From Saccharomonospora azurea NA-128 (GTDB taxonomy: Bacteria > Actinomycetota > Actinomycetes > Mycobacteriales > Pseudonocardiaceae): 64,000 bases of DNA. The position numbers and the translations under genes are program-made. Shown in pieces: positions 25,280 through 33,408 of this stretch (its first letter is position 1; each line of letters starts with the position of its first letter). Location of the stretch: NCBI RefSeq assembly GCF_000231055.2, contig NZ_CM001466.1:2750643-2814642 (forward strand). Reading direction: 5' to 3'. Under the pieces are notes generated by a model that worked only from the letters and a program-made list of their open reading frames with translations, ran no database searches and had not been told where the DNA came from.

Positions 25280-25959
25280 TCCGGGTACTGGTGGTCGACG
25301 ACGACTTCATGGTGGCGAAAGTGCACAGCGGGTACGTGAACCGCACACCGGGCTTCACCGTGATCGCCACGGCACACTCGGGCGCGGAGGCGCTCCGGCT
25401 CGTGCGCGACGAGAAACCCGACCTCGTCCTGCTCGACATCTACCTGCCCGACATCGACGGCCTCACCGTCCTGCGGGAACTCCGCGCCGCACCGGCGACT
25501 GTCGACACCGACGTCATCGTCATCACGGCCGCCCGCGACGTCGAGACCATCCGCAGCTCGCTGCGCGGCGGGGCGCTGCACTACCTCATCAAGCCGTTCT
25601 CCTACACGGCTCTGCGCGACCAGCTCGACCGGGTGGGCTCCCTGCACCGCAAGCTGGCCCGCCTCTCGGCGCGCCCGGCCGCGGCGCAGCACGAGGTCGA
25701 CGACGTGTTCGGCACACGGCGGCCCGGCACGGCGCCGTTGCCGAAGGGACTCACCACGCAGACGGCGGAACTCGTGAAGGCCGCGCTGACCGCCCACCCG
25801 GAGGGACTGTCGGCGACGGAGTGCGCGCACGAGACCCGGCTCTCCCGCCCCAGCGCCCGCCGGTACCTGGAGCACTTCGTCGACACCGGCCAGGCGGACG
25901 TGCGCCTGCGCTACGGCAACACCGGCCGCCCCGAGCGTCAATACCACTGGCGAAGCTGA
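25276..25959 (+). CDS. CitB/DcuR-type response regulator
   Basis: The 227-residue regulator has a receiver domain (about 1-120) with phospho-Asp in DLVLLDIYLPDIDG, the acidic pair LVVDDD and the Lys switch IKPFSY. The C-terminal helix-turn-helix (LSATECAHETRLSRPSARRY, about 175-215) is typical of carboxylate-responsive regulators. GTG 25276 overlaps the kinase stop, giving a coupled operon. The likely target is the divergent tctCBA promoter. A 21-bp repeat array begins 15 nt after the stop. Confidence 0.9.
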   Translation: MIRVLVVDDDFMVAKVHSGYVNRTPGFTVIATAHSGAEALRLVRDEKPDLVLLDIYLPDIDGLTVLRELRAAPATVDTDVIVITAARDVETIRSSLRGGALHYLIKPFSYTALRDQLDRVGSLHRKLARLSARPAAAQHEVDDVFGTRRPGTAPLPKGLTTQTAELVKAALTAHPEGLSATECAHETRLSRPSARRYLEHFVDTGQADVRLRYGNTGRPERQYHWRS

Positions 25960-25973
25960 CGCCCCAGAACCAC

Positions 25974-26147
25974 CGTGTCCGCGCCTCCCGTACGCGTGTC
26001 CGCAGTTCCCGCACGCGTGTCCGCAGCGTGCGACGCGGACATGCGTACGCAGGGCGCGGACACGGTGCCGGGGTCGAGACTCGGCGTACGGGAAGCGCAA
26101 ACACACGTGCGCAGACTGCGGACACGCGTGCGCAGACTGCGGACACG
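25974..26147. repeat. Array of 21-bp repeats with internal inversion (locus 1)
   Basis: Units of about 21 bp fill the gap between convergent genes. Three units in one orientation lie at 25974-25994, 25995-26015 and 26016-26035 (start CGTGTCCGC, end CCCGTACG or CCCGCACG). Four in the opposite orientation lie at 26044-26064, 26085-26105, 26106-26126 and 26127-26147 (start CGTRCG, end GCGGACACG). The last two are identical over all 21 bp. The two halves can fold on each other. The same family recurs at 61525-61652. Function unknown; the position suggests a bidirectional transcription barrier. Confidence 0.8.
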
Positions 26148-26170
26148 GCGTCAGTAAGTCGGTCAGTCGG

Positions 26171-26596
26171 TCAGTCGTCCCAGGAGCGGCGGGTGCGCTT
26201 GATCTGGGCGCGTCGCTTCTTGCTCGCGAGGCGGCGTTCCTGCGAGCCCTTCGTCGGTTTCGTGGGACGGCGCTTCTTCGGCGGTGGCGCGGCGGCCTGC
26301 CGCAGCAGCGCCACGAGCCGCTCGCGCGCGGCGCGGCGGTTGGCCAGCTGCTCCCGGTGCTCGCTCGCCACGACGGTGAGCACACCCTGGACCAGCTTGC
26401 CGCTCAGCCGCGCCAGCAACCGAGCCCGCAGGTCGTCGGGCACCGACGGCGACCGCGCGACGTCGAAGGACAACTCGACCCGCGACGACGTCGTGTTGAC
26501 TCCCTGGCCACCCGGGCCCGACGCACGCGAGAACCGTTCGGACAACTCGCTCTCGGCGATCACGAACCGGGCGTTGACCCGCAGGTTCTCGCTCAT
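26171..26596 (-). CDS. arfB: Peptidyl-tRNA hydrolase ArfB (ribosome rescue factor)
   Basis: ArfB releases nascent chains from ribosomes stalled at mRNA ends. The 141-residue protein has the RF1-like catalytic domain with the GGQ motif in RASGPGGQGVNTTSSRVEL (GGQ near residue 29), followed by a linker and a highly basic C-terminal tail (RRLASKKRRAQIKRTRRSW) that inserts into the empty mRNA channel. The length agrees with the family (about 140). It precedes purM on the same strand, 10 nt downstream of the purM stop. Confidence 0.93.
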   Translation of the reverse strand: MSENLRVNARFVIAESELSERFSRASGPGGQGVNTTSSRVELSFDVARSPSVPDDLRARLLARLSGKLVQGVLTVVASEHREQLANRRAARERLVALLRQAAAPPPKKRRPTKPTKGSQERRLASKKRRAQIKRTRRSWDD

Positions 26597-26606
26597 CGGG
26601 GCCGCA

Positions 26607-27677
26607 CTAGAAGCGAGGGTGATCCCCGGTGAGGGTCACGCGAGGACCGTCCGGGTCGTCCGAGGGCCGCACCTCGCCCAGCACCCAGGCGGGCACGTGC
26701 CGTGCCGTGAGCATGGCCAGCGCACGGTCGACGTCCTCGGGCGACACGACGACCACCATGCCGACGCCCATGTTGAACGTGCGTTCCATCTCGTCGCGCT
26801 CCACGCGACCCCGCTGGGCGATCACCGCGAAGACCGGGTCGGGTGTCCACGTGTGCCGTTCGAGCTGAGCCACGACGCCGTGCGGCATGACCCGCGCGAG
26901 GTTCTCCTGCAGCCCGCCTCCGGTGACGTGCGCGAACGTGCGCACCTCGGCCTCGGCCACCAACGCGAGGCAGTCCTTCGCGTAGATGCGGGTGGGTTCG
27001 AGCAGTTCCTCGCCGAGGGTCCGACCGAACTCCTCGACGTGGCCTTCGAGCGGCATCCGCGCGATGTCGAGCAGCACGTGCCGGGCGAGCGAGTACCCGT
27101 TGGAGTGCAGGCCGGAGGAGCCCAGTCCGATGACGACGTCTCCCGGCCGCACCAGCTCGGGCCGCAGGACGGCCGACGCCTCGACCACGCCCACGCCGGT
27201 GGCGGACACGTCGTAGTCGTGCTCGCCCATCATGCCCGGGTGCTCCGCGGTCTCTCCGCCGAGCAGCGCGCACCCGGCGCGCACGCACCCTTCCGCGATA
27301 CCCGAGACGATCGCCTCGATCTTCTCGGGCACCACCTTGCCGACGGCGATGTAGTCCTGCAGGAACAGCGGCTCCGCACCGGTCACCACGAGGTCGTCCA
27401 CCACCATCGCGACGAGGTCGATGCCGATGGTGTCGTGCTTGTCCAGCGCCTGCGCCACCGCGATCTTGGTGCCGACGCCGTCGGTGGAGGACGCGAGCAG
27501 CGGCTCGGTCCACCGGCCCGCCTTCAGCGCGAACAGCCCGGCGAAACCACCGACACCGCCCACCACCTCGGGCCGCGCCGTCCGGGCGGCATGGGGCTTG
27601 AGCAGCTCGACGGCTTTGTCGCCTGCGTCGATGTCGACACCGGCGGCGGCATACGTGGCGCGCGCGGACTCGCTCAC
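26607..27677 (-). CDS. purM: Phosphoribosylformylglycinamidine cyclo-ligase PurM
   Basis: PurM makes aminoimidazole ribonucleotide from FGAM and ATP (step 5 of purine synthesis). The 356-residue product is of standard length. It shows the DGVGTKIAVAQ nucleotide loop (near 67), MVVDDLVVTGAEPLFLQDYI, GETAEHPGM, GLGSSGLHSNGYSL and HVTGGGLQENLAR. The start is GTG 27677. It lies 30 nt downstream of purF, forming a purF-purM operon. Confidence 0.96.
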   Translation of the reverse strand: MSESARATYAAAGVDIDAGDKAVELLKPHAARTARPEVVGGVGGFAGLFALKAGRWTEPLLASSTDGVGTKIAVAQALDKHDTIGIDLVAMVVDDLVVTGAEPLFLQDYIAVGKVVPEKIEAIVSGIAEGCVRAGCALLGGETAEHPGMMGEHDYDVSATGVGVVEASAVLRPELVRPGDVVIGLGSSGLHSNGYSLARHVLLDIARMPLEGHVEEFGRTLGEELLEPTRIYAKDCLALVAEAEVRTFAHVTGGGLQENLARVMPHGVVAQLERHTWTPDPVFAVIAQRGRVERDEMERTFNMGVGMVVVVSPEDVDRALAMLTARHVPAWVLGEVRPSDDPDGPRVTLTGDHPRF

Positions 27678-27707
27678 GAAAGCGGCTCCATCCTCACTTC
27701 GTAACGG

Positions 27708-29246
27708 CTAGGGACGCCGAACGGCATCCTCGGCACCGTACCCCGGTGCCGAGGTGGGCATCGGACGCGGTTTGTCCGGAGACTCCTCCGAAAGCTGTTC
27801 GTGATCCTCGCCGAGGTTTTCGAGCACGTGCTTGCCGATGAGTTCCTCGTCGGGCAGTGGAATCGGGTACTCGCCGTCGAAACAGGCCGCGCAGAGCCGC
27901 GACGCGGGCTGCTCCGAGGCGGCGACGAGGCTTTCCAACGACACGTACCCGAGCGAGTCGGCGCCGATCAGGCGACGGATGCCGTCGAGGTCGGCGCCGT
28001 TGGCGACGAGTTCGGCGCGTGAGGCGAAGTCGATCCCGTAGAAGCACGGCCAGCGCACGGGCGGCGAGGCGATGCGGACGTGCACCTCGACGGCGCCCGC
28101 CTCCCGCAGCATCCGCACGAGCGCGCGCTGGGTGTTGCCGCGCACGATGGAGTCGTCGACGACGACCAGCCGCTTGCCGCGGATGACCTCGCGCAGCGGG
28201 TTCAGCTTCAGCCGGATGCCCAGCTGCCGGATGGTCTGCGACGGCTGGATGAACGTGCGGCCGACGTAGTTGTTCTTGACCAGGCCCGAGCCGTACGGGA
28301 TGCCGGAGCCCTGCGCGTACCCGATCGCGGCGGGAGTGCCGGACTCGGGCACCGGGATGACCAGGTCGGCGTCGGCGGGGTGCTCCTCCGCGAGCCTGCG
28401 ACCGATGTCGACGCGGGTGGCGTGCACGCTCCGGCCCGCGATCACCGTGTCGGGGCGGGCCAGGTAGACGTACTCGAAGATGCAGCCCTTGGGTTCGGGG
28501 CCGGCGAATCGGCTGGAGCGCAGGCCGTCGGCGTCGATGGCGATGAGCTCGCCGGGTTCCACTTCGCGCACGAACGACGCACCGACGATGTCGAGGGCCG
28601 CGGTCTCGCTCGCCACGACCCATCCGCGTTCGAGCCTGCCGAGCACGAGTGGCCGCACCCCGTGGGGGTCGCGGGCGGCGTAGAGGGTGGTCTCGTCGGC
28701 GAACACCAGGCAGAACGCGCCGCGCACGTCGGGCAACAGGTCCAGAGCGGCGGCTTCGAGGCCGCGGTCGGCGGCGGAGTGGGCGAGCAGCCCGCAGAGC
28801 AGATGGGAGTCGGTGGTCGCGCCGCCGGGTTCGACGACACCCAGCCGCTGCGCGCGTTCGTGCAGCTCGTGGGTGTTCACCAGGTTGCCGTTGTGGCCGA
28901 GCGACAGGCCCGTGTCGGCCTTGGTGTTGCGGAAGACGGGTTGGGCGTTCTCCCACGTCCCGGATCCGGTCGTGGAGTACCGGCAGTGCCCGACGGCGAC
29001 GTGGCCTTGCAGCGACGACAGGACCTGCTCGTCGAAGACCTGGCTGACGAGACCGAGATCCTTGAAGACGACGATCTGTTTGCCGTTCGACACGGAGATG
29101 CCCGCGGCTTCCTGTCCGCGGTGCTGCAACGCGTACAGGCCGTAGTACGTCAGCTTGGCGACGTCCTCACCCGGCGCCCAGACGCCGAAGACGCCGCATT
29201 CCTCACGAGGCTCCGGCTCCACCTGATCCGTCCGGACCTGATTCAC
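27708..29246 (-). CDS. purF: Amidophosphoribosyltransferase PurF
   Basis: PurF commits PRPP to purine synthesis using glutamine ammonia. The 512-residue protein has an N-terminal Ntn glutaminase: processing before Cys in REE|CGVFGVW would expose the nucleophilic cysteine near residue 17. The ring GLYALQHRGQEAAGIS and GHCRYSTTG loops follow. The PRTase domain has the PRPP motif VVVDDSIVRGNTQRALV (near 370). Four cysteines for an Fe-S cluster are suggested by CFYGIDF and SRLCAACFDGEYP. The start GTG 29246 has GGGAG 8 nt upstream. Purine feedback control is expected at the protein level. Confidence 0.96.
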   Translation of the reverse strand: MNQVRTDQVEPEPREECGVFGVWAPGEDVAKLTYYGLYALQHRGQEAAGISVSNGKQIVVFKDLGLVSQVFDEQVLSSLQGHVAVGHCRYSTTGSGTWENAQPVFRNTKADTGLSLGHNGNLVNTHELHERAQRLGVVEPGGATTDSHLLCGLLAHSAADRGLEAAALDLLPDVRGAFCLVFADETTLYAARDPHGVRPLVLGRLERGWVVASETAALDIVGASFVREVEPGELIAIDADGLRSSRFAGPEPKGCIFEYVYLARPDTVIAGRSVHATRVDIGRRLAEEHPADADLVIPVPESGTPAAIGYAQGSGIPYGSGLVKNNYVGRTFIQPSQTIRQLGIRLKLNPLREVIRGKRLVVVDDSIVRGNTQRALVRMLREAGAVEVHVRIASPPVRWPCFYGIDFASRAELVANGADLDGIRRLIGADSLGYVSLESLVAASEQPASRLCAACFDGEYPIPLPDEELIGKHVLENLGEDHEQLSEESPDKPRPMPTSAPGYGAEDAVRRP

Positions 29247-29264
29247 GAAGAGGGCTCCCTACTG

Positions 29265-29322
29265 ACGAGAACGGGCCGCCTTCAGTCTAGGCCCGAAGGC
29301 CCTCCCGGCGACCCGTTCTCGT
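29265..29322 (-). terminator. Nested hairpin upstream of purF
   Basis: ACGAGAACGGG (29265-29275) pairs with CCCGTTCTCGT (29312-29322); inside it GCCTTC (29278-29283) pairs with GAAGGC (29295-29300). It lies between the 29333-29779 gene and purF on the minus strand, so it could end the upstream transcript or act as an untranslated-leader structure for purF. No known purine riboswitch core was recognised. Confidence 0.5.
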
Positions 29323-29332
29323 GATGCGGAGC

Positions 29333-29779
29333 TCACGCGCTGGCCCGCAACCACACGGACTGCCCGCGGTTGCCGCCGACCCAGCAGCCACGCCCGCCGG
29401 CCCGGCGCTGCGGCGGCGTCTCGGACACGTCGGGCAGGTCGAGCAGCGCGTCCACGACCTCGTGCATGTCGCCGTCCCGACGCCACTGGAGCGTGCGCGG
29501 CGCGAGGATGTCCGCCTCGTCGGCCGGCATCCGCATGGCGGACACCTCGTCCTCCGAGTCGAAGCGGACGACGTCCACCACGGTCCCGTGCACCCGGACC
29601 CCGACGATGGCGATGAGTTCGCCCTCGGCGTCCCTGGGGTGCACGAACTTGAACCCGCGCGCGATGAGCCTGCCGAGCAGGTCCTCCACCGCGGCGGCCT
29701 CGGCCTGCTCCGCGGCGAGGTCCACAGTCGTGTCGACAGCGGACCGCACGGCGGTGTCCACGTCAGACGGCGAGGTCAT
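29333..29779 (-). CDS. Hypothetical protein overlapping the DUF397 gene
   Basis: The 148-residue acidic product starts at ATG 29779 (MTSPSDVDTAVRSAV). It has a helical N-terminus (about 1-40), a compact middle with FKFVHPRDAEGELIAIVGVR and VDVVRFDSEDEVSAMR that looks like a small beta-rich domain, and a C-terminus ending in GCWVGGNRGQSVWLRASA. I do not recognise the family. It overlaps the end of the DUF397 gene by 17 nt and is probably cotranscribed and coupled with it, so it may belong to the XRE/DUF397 module. Confidence 0.65.
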   Translation of the reverse strand: MTSPSDVDTAVRSAVDTTVDLAAEQAEAAAVEDLLGRLIARGFKFVHPRDAEGELIAIVGVRVHGTVVDVVRFDSEDEVSAMRMPADEADILAPRTLQWRRDGDMHEVVDALLDLPDVSETPPQRRAGGRGCWVGGNRGQSVWLRASA

Positions 29780-30068
29780 CGAACTCACCCTCCTTGGCGC
29801 CGGCGAGGAACGCGGCGATCTCGGCCTGCGTGTAGACGAGCGCGGGGCCGCGGGGATCACGGGAGTTGCGGACGGCGACGTCGCCCGAGGCCAGACGAGC
29901 GACCTCGACACAGTTGCCCATGGCGCCGCTGTAGGAACTCTTGCGCCACGCGACGTCCAGGACGTCCGCGGGGACCGCCGCGGTCTGCGCCGTCGCCATC
30001 GTCGTCACCGTCGCAGCGCTCGCGCTCTTCGCGGTGCCCACGGCACCGTGACCGTCTAGCTTCGCCAT
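29763..30068 (-). CDS. DUF397 domain protein (partner of XRE regulator)
   Basis: The 101-residue product carries the DUF397 core ADVLDVAWRKSSYSGAMGNC, then VEVARLASGDVAVRNSRDPR and the ALVYTQAEIAAFLAGAKEGE end. DUF397 proteins are small partners of WhiJ-like helix-turn-helix regulators in streptomycetes and relatives and are thought to relieve or tune DNA binding. ATG 30068 has AGGTGAGG directly upstream; a second possible start, ATG 29999, would give a product closer to the bare domain. The regulator gene lies 195 nt upstream on the same strand, with a large inverted repeat between. Confidence 0.87.
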   Translation of the reverse strand: MAKLDGHGAVGTAKSASAATVTTMATAQTAAVPADVLDVAWRKSSYSGAMGNCVEVARLASGDVAVRNSRDPRGPALVYTQAEIAAFLAGAKEGEFDDLAV

Positions 30069-30108
30069 GATCCTCACCTTCCCGACCGACAACCTTCGGA
30101 GGATGCAT

Positions 30109-30174
30109 CTGCACGTGCATTCGATTGTGCGCGAAGAGTAGCACCACGCCGCGCACTCGCGAATGCACGTGCAG
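30109..30174 (-). promoter_or_regulatory. Inverted repeat with two TGCACGTGCA palindromes, DUF397 promoter region
   Basis: CTGCACGTGCATTCG (30109-30123) and CGAATGCACGTGCAG (30160-30174) are perfect 15-bp inverted repeats, centre to centre 51 bp (about five helical turns). Each arm contains the palindrome TGCACGTGCA. They flank the likely promoter of the DUF397 gene. A natural candidate for the ligand is the XRE regulator encoded just upstream; this is inference. Confidence 0.65.
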
Positions 30175-30262
30175 CAGCAAGCGCACGAAAATAATCACAG
30201 CGTGATGCGCGTCATAATGAGCAACCTCAGGGGCTGGTCAGCGCGTCAGGAGAGCCGGTTAC

Positions 30263-31126
30263 TCAGCTCTCCGACAACACCGAGGCGATGAGCCGGCGGG
30301 ACCGTTCCGGCGTCTCCGCGTCCACCGCGAGCCGGTCGAGCGAACGCCCGATCAACTCGATCTCGTCCGGCCGCTCCAGGTAGATCCCACCGGCGATGTG
30401 GTCGACATAGCCGATGTTCGGCAGTTCCGGCTGGGCGAAGCGCAGCAGCGTGAACGGGCTCTCCGCGGCGTAGCCACTGCGGTCGTACGGCATGATGTGC
30501 GGCAACGCGGTGGCGTCGAGCAGGTGCTGCAGCTGCGCGCGGTGCACCGTGCGACCACCGATCGGGCGGCGGATCACCGACTCGTCGAGCACGGCCCACA
30601 ACTTGGGCGGGTTCGGACGCAGCAACAACCGCTGTCGCCGCATGCGCACCTCGATCCTCGCCTCGGCAGCGGGATCGGCCGCCTCGGGAAGGCCGTGCGT
30701 GATGACCGCCCGCGCGTAGGCCTCGGTCTGCAACAGGCCCGGGACGTACTGGAGCTCGTACGTCTGGATCCGCGACGCCGCCTGTTCGAGCCCGAGGAAA
30801 GGCTCGAACCACTTGGGCGTGTAGTCGTTGAACTTCTGCCACCAGCCCGGCTCGTTGGCCTCCCGGGCCATCTGGAGCAGGACTTCGCGTTCCCCGTCGT
30901 CGGTGACGCCGTACAGCGTCAGCAGGTCGGCGACGTCACGTTCCTTGAACCCGACCCGCCCCAGCTCCATGCGGCTGATCTTCGACTCGGACGCCCTGAT
31001 GTGGTAGCCCGCTTCGGACCGGCTGATGTCCGCCAGCTCCCGCAGCCTGCGGAGTTGCGCACCGACGATCATTCGACGAGCGGTCGGAGTGGTGGCCTCA
31101 GCTCCGACACCGTCCCCCGCAGCCAT
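30263..31126 (-). CDS. XRE-family helix-turn-helix regulator with DUF5753 (WhiJ-like)
   Basis: The 287-residue regulator has an N-terminal XRE helix-turn-helix (about 18-75: LRRLRELADISRSEAGYHIR then ASESKISRMELGRVGF) and the C-terminal DUF5753 domain (about 95-280: LGLEQAASRIQTYELQYVPG then LLQTEAYARAVI). These proteins are abundant in mycelial actinomycetes and pair with DUF397 proteins to control development or secondary metabolism. ATG 31126 is the likely start. The DUF397 gene and a hypothetical gene lie downstream, so the three form a module. Confidence 0.88.
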   Translation of the reverse strand: MAAGDGVGAEATTPTARRMIVGAQLRRLRELADISRSEAGYHIRASESKISRMELGRVGFKERDVADLLTLYGVTDDGEREVLLQMAREANEPGWWQKFNDYTPKWFEPFLGLEQAASRIQTYELQYVPGLLQTEAYARAVITHGLPEAADPAAEARIEVRMRRQRLLLRPNPPKLWAVLDESVIRRPIGGRTVHRAQLQHLLDATALPHIMPYDRSGYAAESPFTLLRFAQPELPNIGYVDHIAGGIYLERPDEIELIGRSLDRLAVDAETPERSRRLIASVLSES

Positions 31127-31291
31127 CGTTCGCTGCCCGTTCCTTCCCTCGTCGTGAGCGCCGGCACTGGATCGCGGCTGATGAATGGTAACCGAGGAAA
31201 GCACTCGATCTTCCCGAAACTACTCCACGCGCCGACAGCGTCAAGCACCGTCCCGACGACACCGGGCGGCGGGATTTCGCGCAGGGTGCGA

Positions 31292-31669
31292 CTACAGGCG
31301 CACGATCGGCAGCCACGCCGAAACGTCGGCGCGCGTACCCGAGGCGGCGACCTTTCCGGTCTCGACCGCATCGGTCCACTTCAGACGCCCGAGCGCCAGT
31401 TCCAGCCACGTGCGGGGGTCCGTCTCGACGACGTTCGCCGGCGTGCCGCGTGTGTGCCGAGGGCCGGCGACACACTGCACGGCCGCGAACGGCGGAACCC
31501 GCACCTCGACGCTCCTGCCCGGAGCCACCGCGGCGAGCGTCCGCAGGCTCAACCGGACGGCCTGGGCCAGCTCCGCTCTCGCGGGCTCGGGCCCGCCGTC
31601 GAGCCACGGCAGCACGCGTTCGCACGCGGCCCGCAACTCGCCGGGATCAATCAAGCGTGAAGACGGCAT
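31292..31669 (-). CDS. Sterol carrier (SCP2-like) family protein
   Basis: The 125-residue product starts at ATG 31669 ([20 protein letters not shown]). It corresponds to the actinobacterial sterol-carrier family (Rv0807-like by position near purF). Core segments are [40 protein letters not shown] and [20 protein letters not shown] box (31676-31681) lies 6 nt before the ATG, so the mRNA is probably leaderless. Lipid or sterol-like ligand binding is inferred from the fold; no ligand is known. Confidence 0.82.
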   Translation of the reverse strand: MPSSRLIDPGELRAACERVLPWLDGGPEPARAELAQAVRLSLRTLAAVAPGRSVEVRVPPFAAVQCVAGPRHTRGTPANVVETDPRTWLELALGRLKWTDAVETGKVAASGTRADVSAWLPIVRL

Positions 31670-31724
31670 GCTCCCACAGTAAAGTGATGGCGACAGCCGG
31701 CACGGACACCACCTGGGGAAGCAC

Positions 31725-32336
31725 ATGGCCCAGCGCGACGACCCACACCGCCTCGTGCCCGAGCAGAGCGCCGCCGTGCGCAAGCCCGAGATCACGGCCG
31801 AGATGCGCACGAACGCGCGGGCAAACCCCGGCAGCTGGCTGTACGTCATCGACGAGGCCTTCGACCCGAAGGGCAACGTGCCCACGTGGGCGGTCGTCGG
31901 CGCCTATCCCGTCGACGGCCGGGGCGAGATCGTGGACGACTTCCACTTCAACGACCAGTACCGCCCCTCGCCGCAGGCCCTCGGGTTCCCCGACCCCAGC
32001 AGTGAGCTCGAGTACCTGCTCCAGCTCATCTACACGCGGCACCGGCCCGAGGAGGACCTCGCGCCCGCGGTGCTCGGCGCGGACCTGTACGTCTACGCCT
32101 ACACGCCCGCGCAACGCACCCTCGTCGGGTTCCACGACCTCGACGGCGACGTGGTCGTGTCCGCCTACACCGCCAAGGCGCTGGCCCCCCGCGACTGGCC
32201 GCACGCGAGGAAGGTCAAGGGCAGGGACATCATCGACCTGCTCGGCGGCTGCCCTCTCGCGCTGAACCCGGACGATGCGATCACCGCCGTGGTCACCCCG
32301 GACGAGCTCGAGTACGCGCGGACCCATCTGCTCTGA
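31725..32336 (+). CDS. Type VII secretion system-associated protein
   Basis: The 203-residue product resembles a family annotated as T7SS-associated in actinomycetes: a start rich in charged residues, then [40 protein letters not shown], and [20 protein letters not shown]. It is soluble and probably cytosolic. GGGGAAG upstream of ATG 31725 is the ribosome site. It is about 22 kb from the ESX block at 54-59 kb, so a direct link to that block is not shown. Its biochemical role is unknown. Confidence 0.65.
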   Translation: MAQRDDPHRLVPEQSAAVRKPEITAEMRTNARANPGSWLYVIDEAFDPKGNVPTWAVVGAYPVDGRGEIVDDFHFNDQYRPSPQALGFPDPSSELEYLLQLIYTRHRPEEDLAPAVLGADLYVYAYTPAQRTLVGFHDLDGDVVVSAYTAKALAPRDWPHARKVKGRDIIDLLGGCPLALNPDDAITAVVTPDELEYARTHLL

Positions 32337-32494
32337 CGCGGGCATCCGCGCCTTCACCCGAACCTTCGACGGTGAACGAACCCTCCTTTCGTTGGGAATC
32401 GGGCAAGATATTTACCCACTCGGCCTAAAGTCTTCACGCCAACTAGTGACAAGTCCGGCGCGCTGTGCCCACAATCGACCGCCGAACCGACACG

Positions 32495-32525
32495 TTGAGT
32501 GAACGGTTCGTAGCGAGGGCATAGT
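32495..32525 (+). promoter_or_regulatory. Promoter of the lysozyme gene
   Basis: TTGAGT (32495-32500) and CATAGT (32520-32525) are separated by 19 nt; the ribosome site AAAGGA (32531-32536) lies 8 nt before ATG 32545. The upstream 32380-32460 region is unusually AT-rich for this DNA. No c-di-AMP riboswitch core was recognised. Confidence 0.5.
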
Positions 32526-32544
32526 TGATGAAAGGACACTTCCG

Positions 32545-33408
32545 ATGGGCATCGGACGGAGAAGGTGGCGCATTGCCGCTGCCACCGTCGCCGCGTCCGT
32601 CAGTGCGCTCCTGCTCGGCGCACTGACCCCCGCGGCGGCCGACGTCGACTCCAGCGCGAACGGCCGGGACCAGGTCGATCACGCCATGGGTTCGCAGATC
32701 AGGAAACACGAGGGCGACCATTCGACCTCGTTCACGAAACAACGCGCGCTACAACCACAGGGCCTGAACTCCGATGGCGTGGACGCCTACGCCACGGTTC
32801 CGGGTATCGACGTCAGCGGCTGGCAAGGAAACGTCGACTGGGCGCACTGGTGGAATCAGGGCAAACGATTCGCGTACGTGAAGGCGACCGAGGGAACGAG
32901 TTACAAGAATCCCTACTTCGCGCAGCAGTACAACGGTTCCTACAACGTGGGAATGATTCGCGGCGCCTATCACTTCGCGCGCCCGGACGTCTCGTCCGGC
33001 GCCGCCCAGGCGAACTTCTTCGTCGACAACGGCGGCGGCTGGTCCCGTGACGGCAAGACGCTGCCCGGGGCGCTGGACATGGAGTACAACCCGTACGGCG
33101 CCACCTGCTACGGCAAGTCGAAGGCGCAGATGGCGGCGTGGGTGAAAGACTTCCACGACACCTACTACTCCCGCACCGGTCGCTGGCCGGTCATCTACAC
33201 GTCGACGAGCTGGTGGAACCAGTGCGTCGGCACCGCGGGCGACTTCTCCGGCACCGTGCCGCTGTGGGTCGCGCGCTACGCCTCGTCGGTGGGCGAGCTT
33301 CCGTACAACTGGGGCTACCACACGATCTGGCAGTACACGTCGAGCCCGATCGACCAGAACTCGTTCAACGGCGCGTACGACCGCCTGCAGGCTCTGGCCA
33401 ACGGCTGA
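32545..33408 (+). CDS. Secreted GH25 lysozyme (N,O-acetylmuramidase)
   Basis: The 287-residue precursor has a Sec/Tat-like signal peptide (GRRRWRIAAATVAAS..., cleavage near AAAD at residue 32), a 55-residue linker, then a GH25 catalytic domain (about 88-285). Catalytic acids are in PGIDVSGWQGNVDW (first Asp) and GALDMEYNPYG (D-x-E). Other family marks are KATEGTSYKNPYF and GAYHFARPD, and the C-terminal HTIWQYTSS. It cleaves the MurNAc-GlcNAc bond of peptidoglycan. A terminator follows 73 nt downstream. Roles in cell-wall turnover or competition are possible. Confidence 0.93.
   Translation: MGIGRRRWRIAAATVAASVSALLLGALTPAAADVDSSANGRDQVDHAMGSQIRKHEGDHSTSFTKQRALQPQGLNSDGVDAYATVPGIDVSGWQGNVDWAHWWNQGKRFAYVKATEGTSYKNPYFAQQYNGSYNVGMIRGAYHFARPDVSSGAAQANFFVDNGGGWSRDGKTLPGALDMEYNPYGATCYGKSKAQMAAWVKDFHDTYYSRTGRWPVIYTSTSWWNQCVGTAGDFSGTVPLWVARYASSVGELPYNWGYHTIWQYTSSPIDQNSFNGAYDRLQALANG

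Noticed and set aside
25974-26147. CRISPR array
   Set aside because: Units abut without unique spacers, and the array inverts in the middle; no cas genes are present.
25218-27704. An 828-residue plus-strand frame that runs through the 21-bp array and antisense to purM
   Set aside because: It includes the array translated as Arg/Thr-rich repeats and antisense purM; the real genes are on the other strand or frame.
29247-29332. Purine (or other) riboswitch upstream of purF
   Set aside because: The leader holds nested stems but none of the conserved loop sequences of known purine or PRPP riboswitches that I could recognise.
32380-32544. c-di-AMP (ydaO-type) riboswitch in front of the GH25 lysozyme
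   Set aside because: Such switches precede wall hydrolase genes in actinobacteria, but the required long conserved helices were not found in the 208-nt gap.
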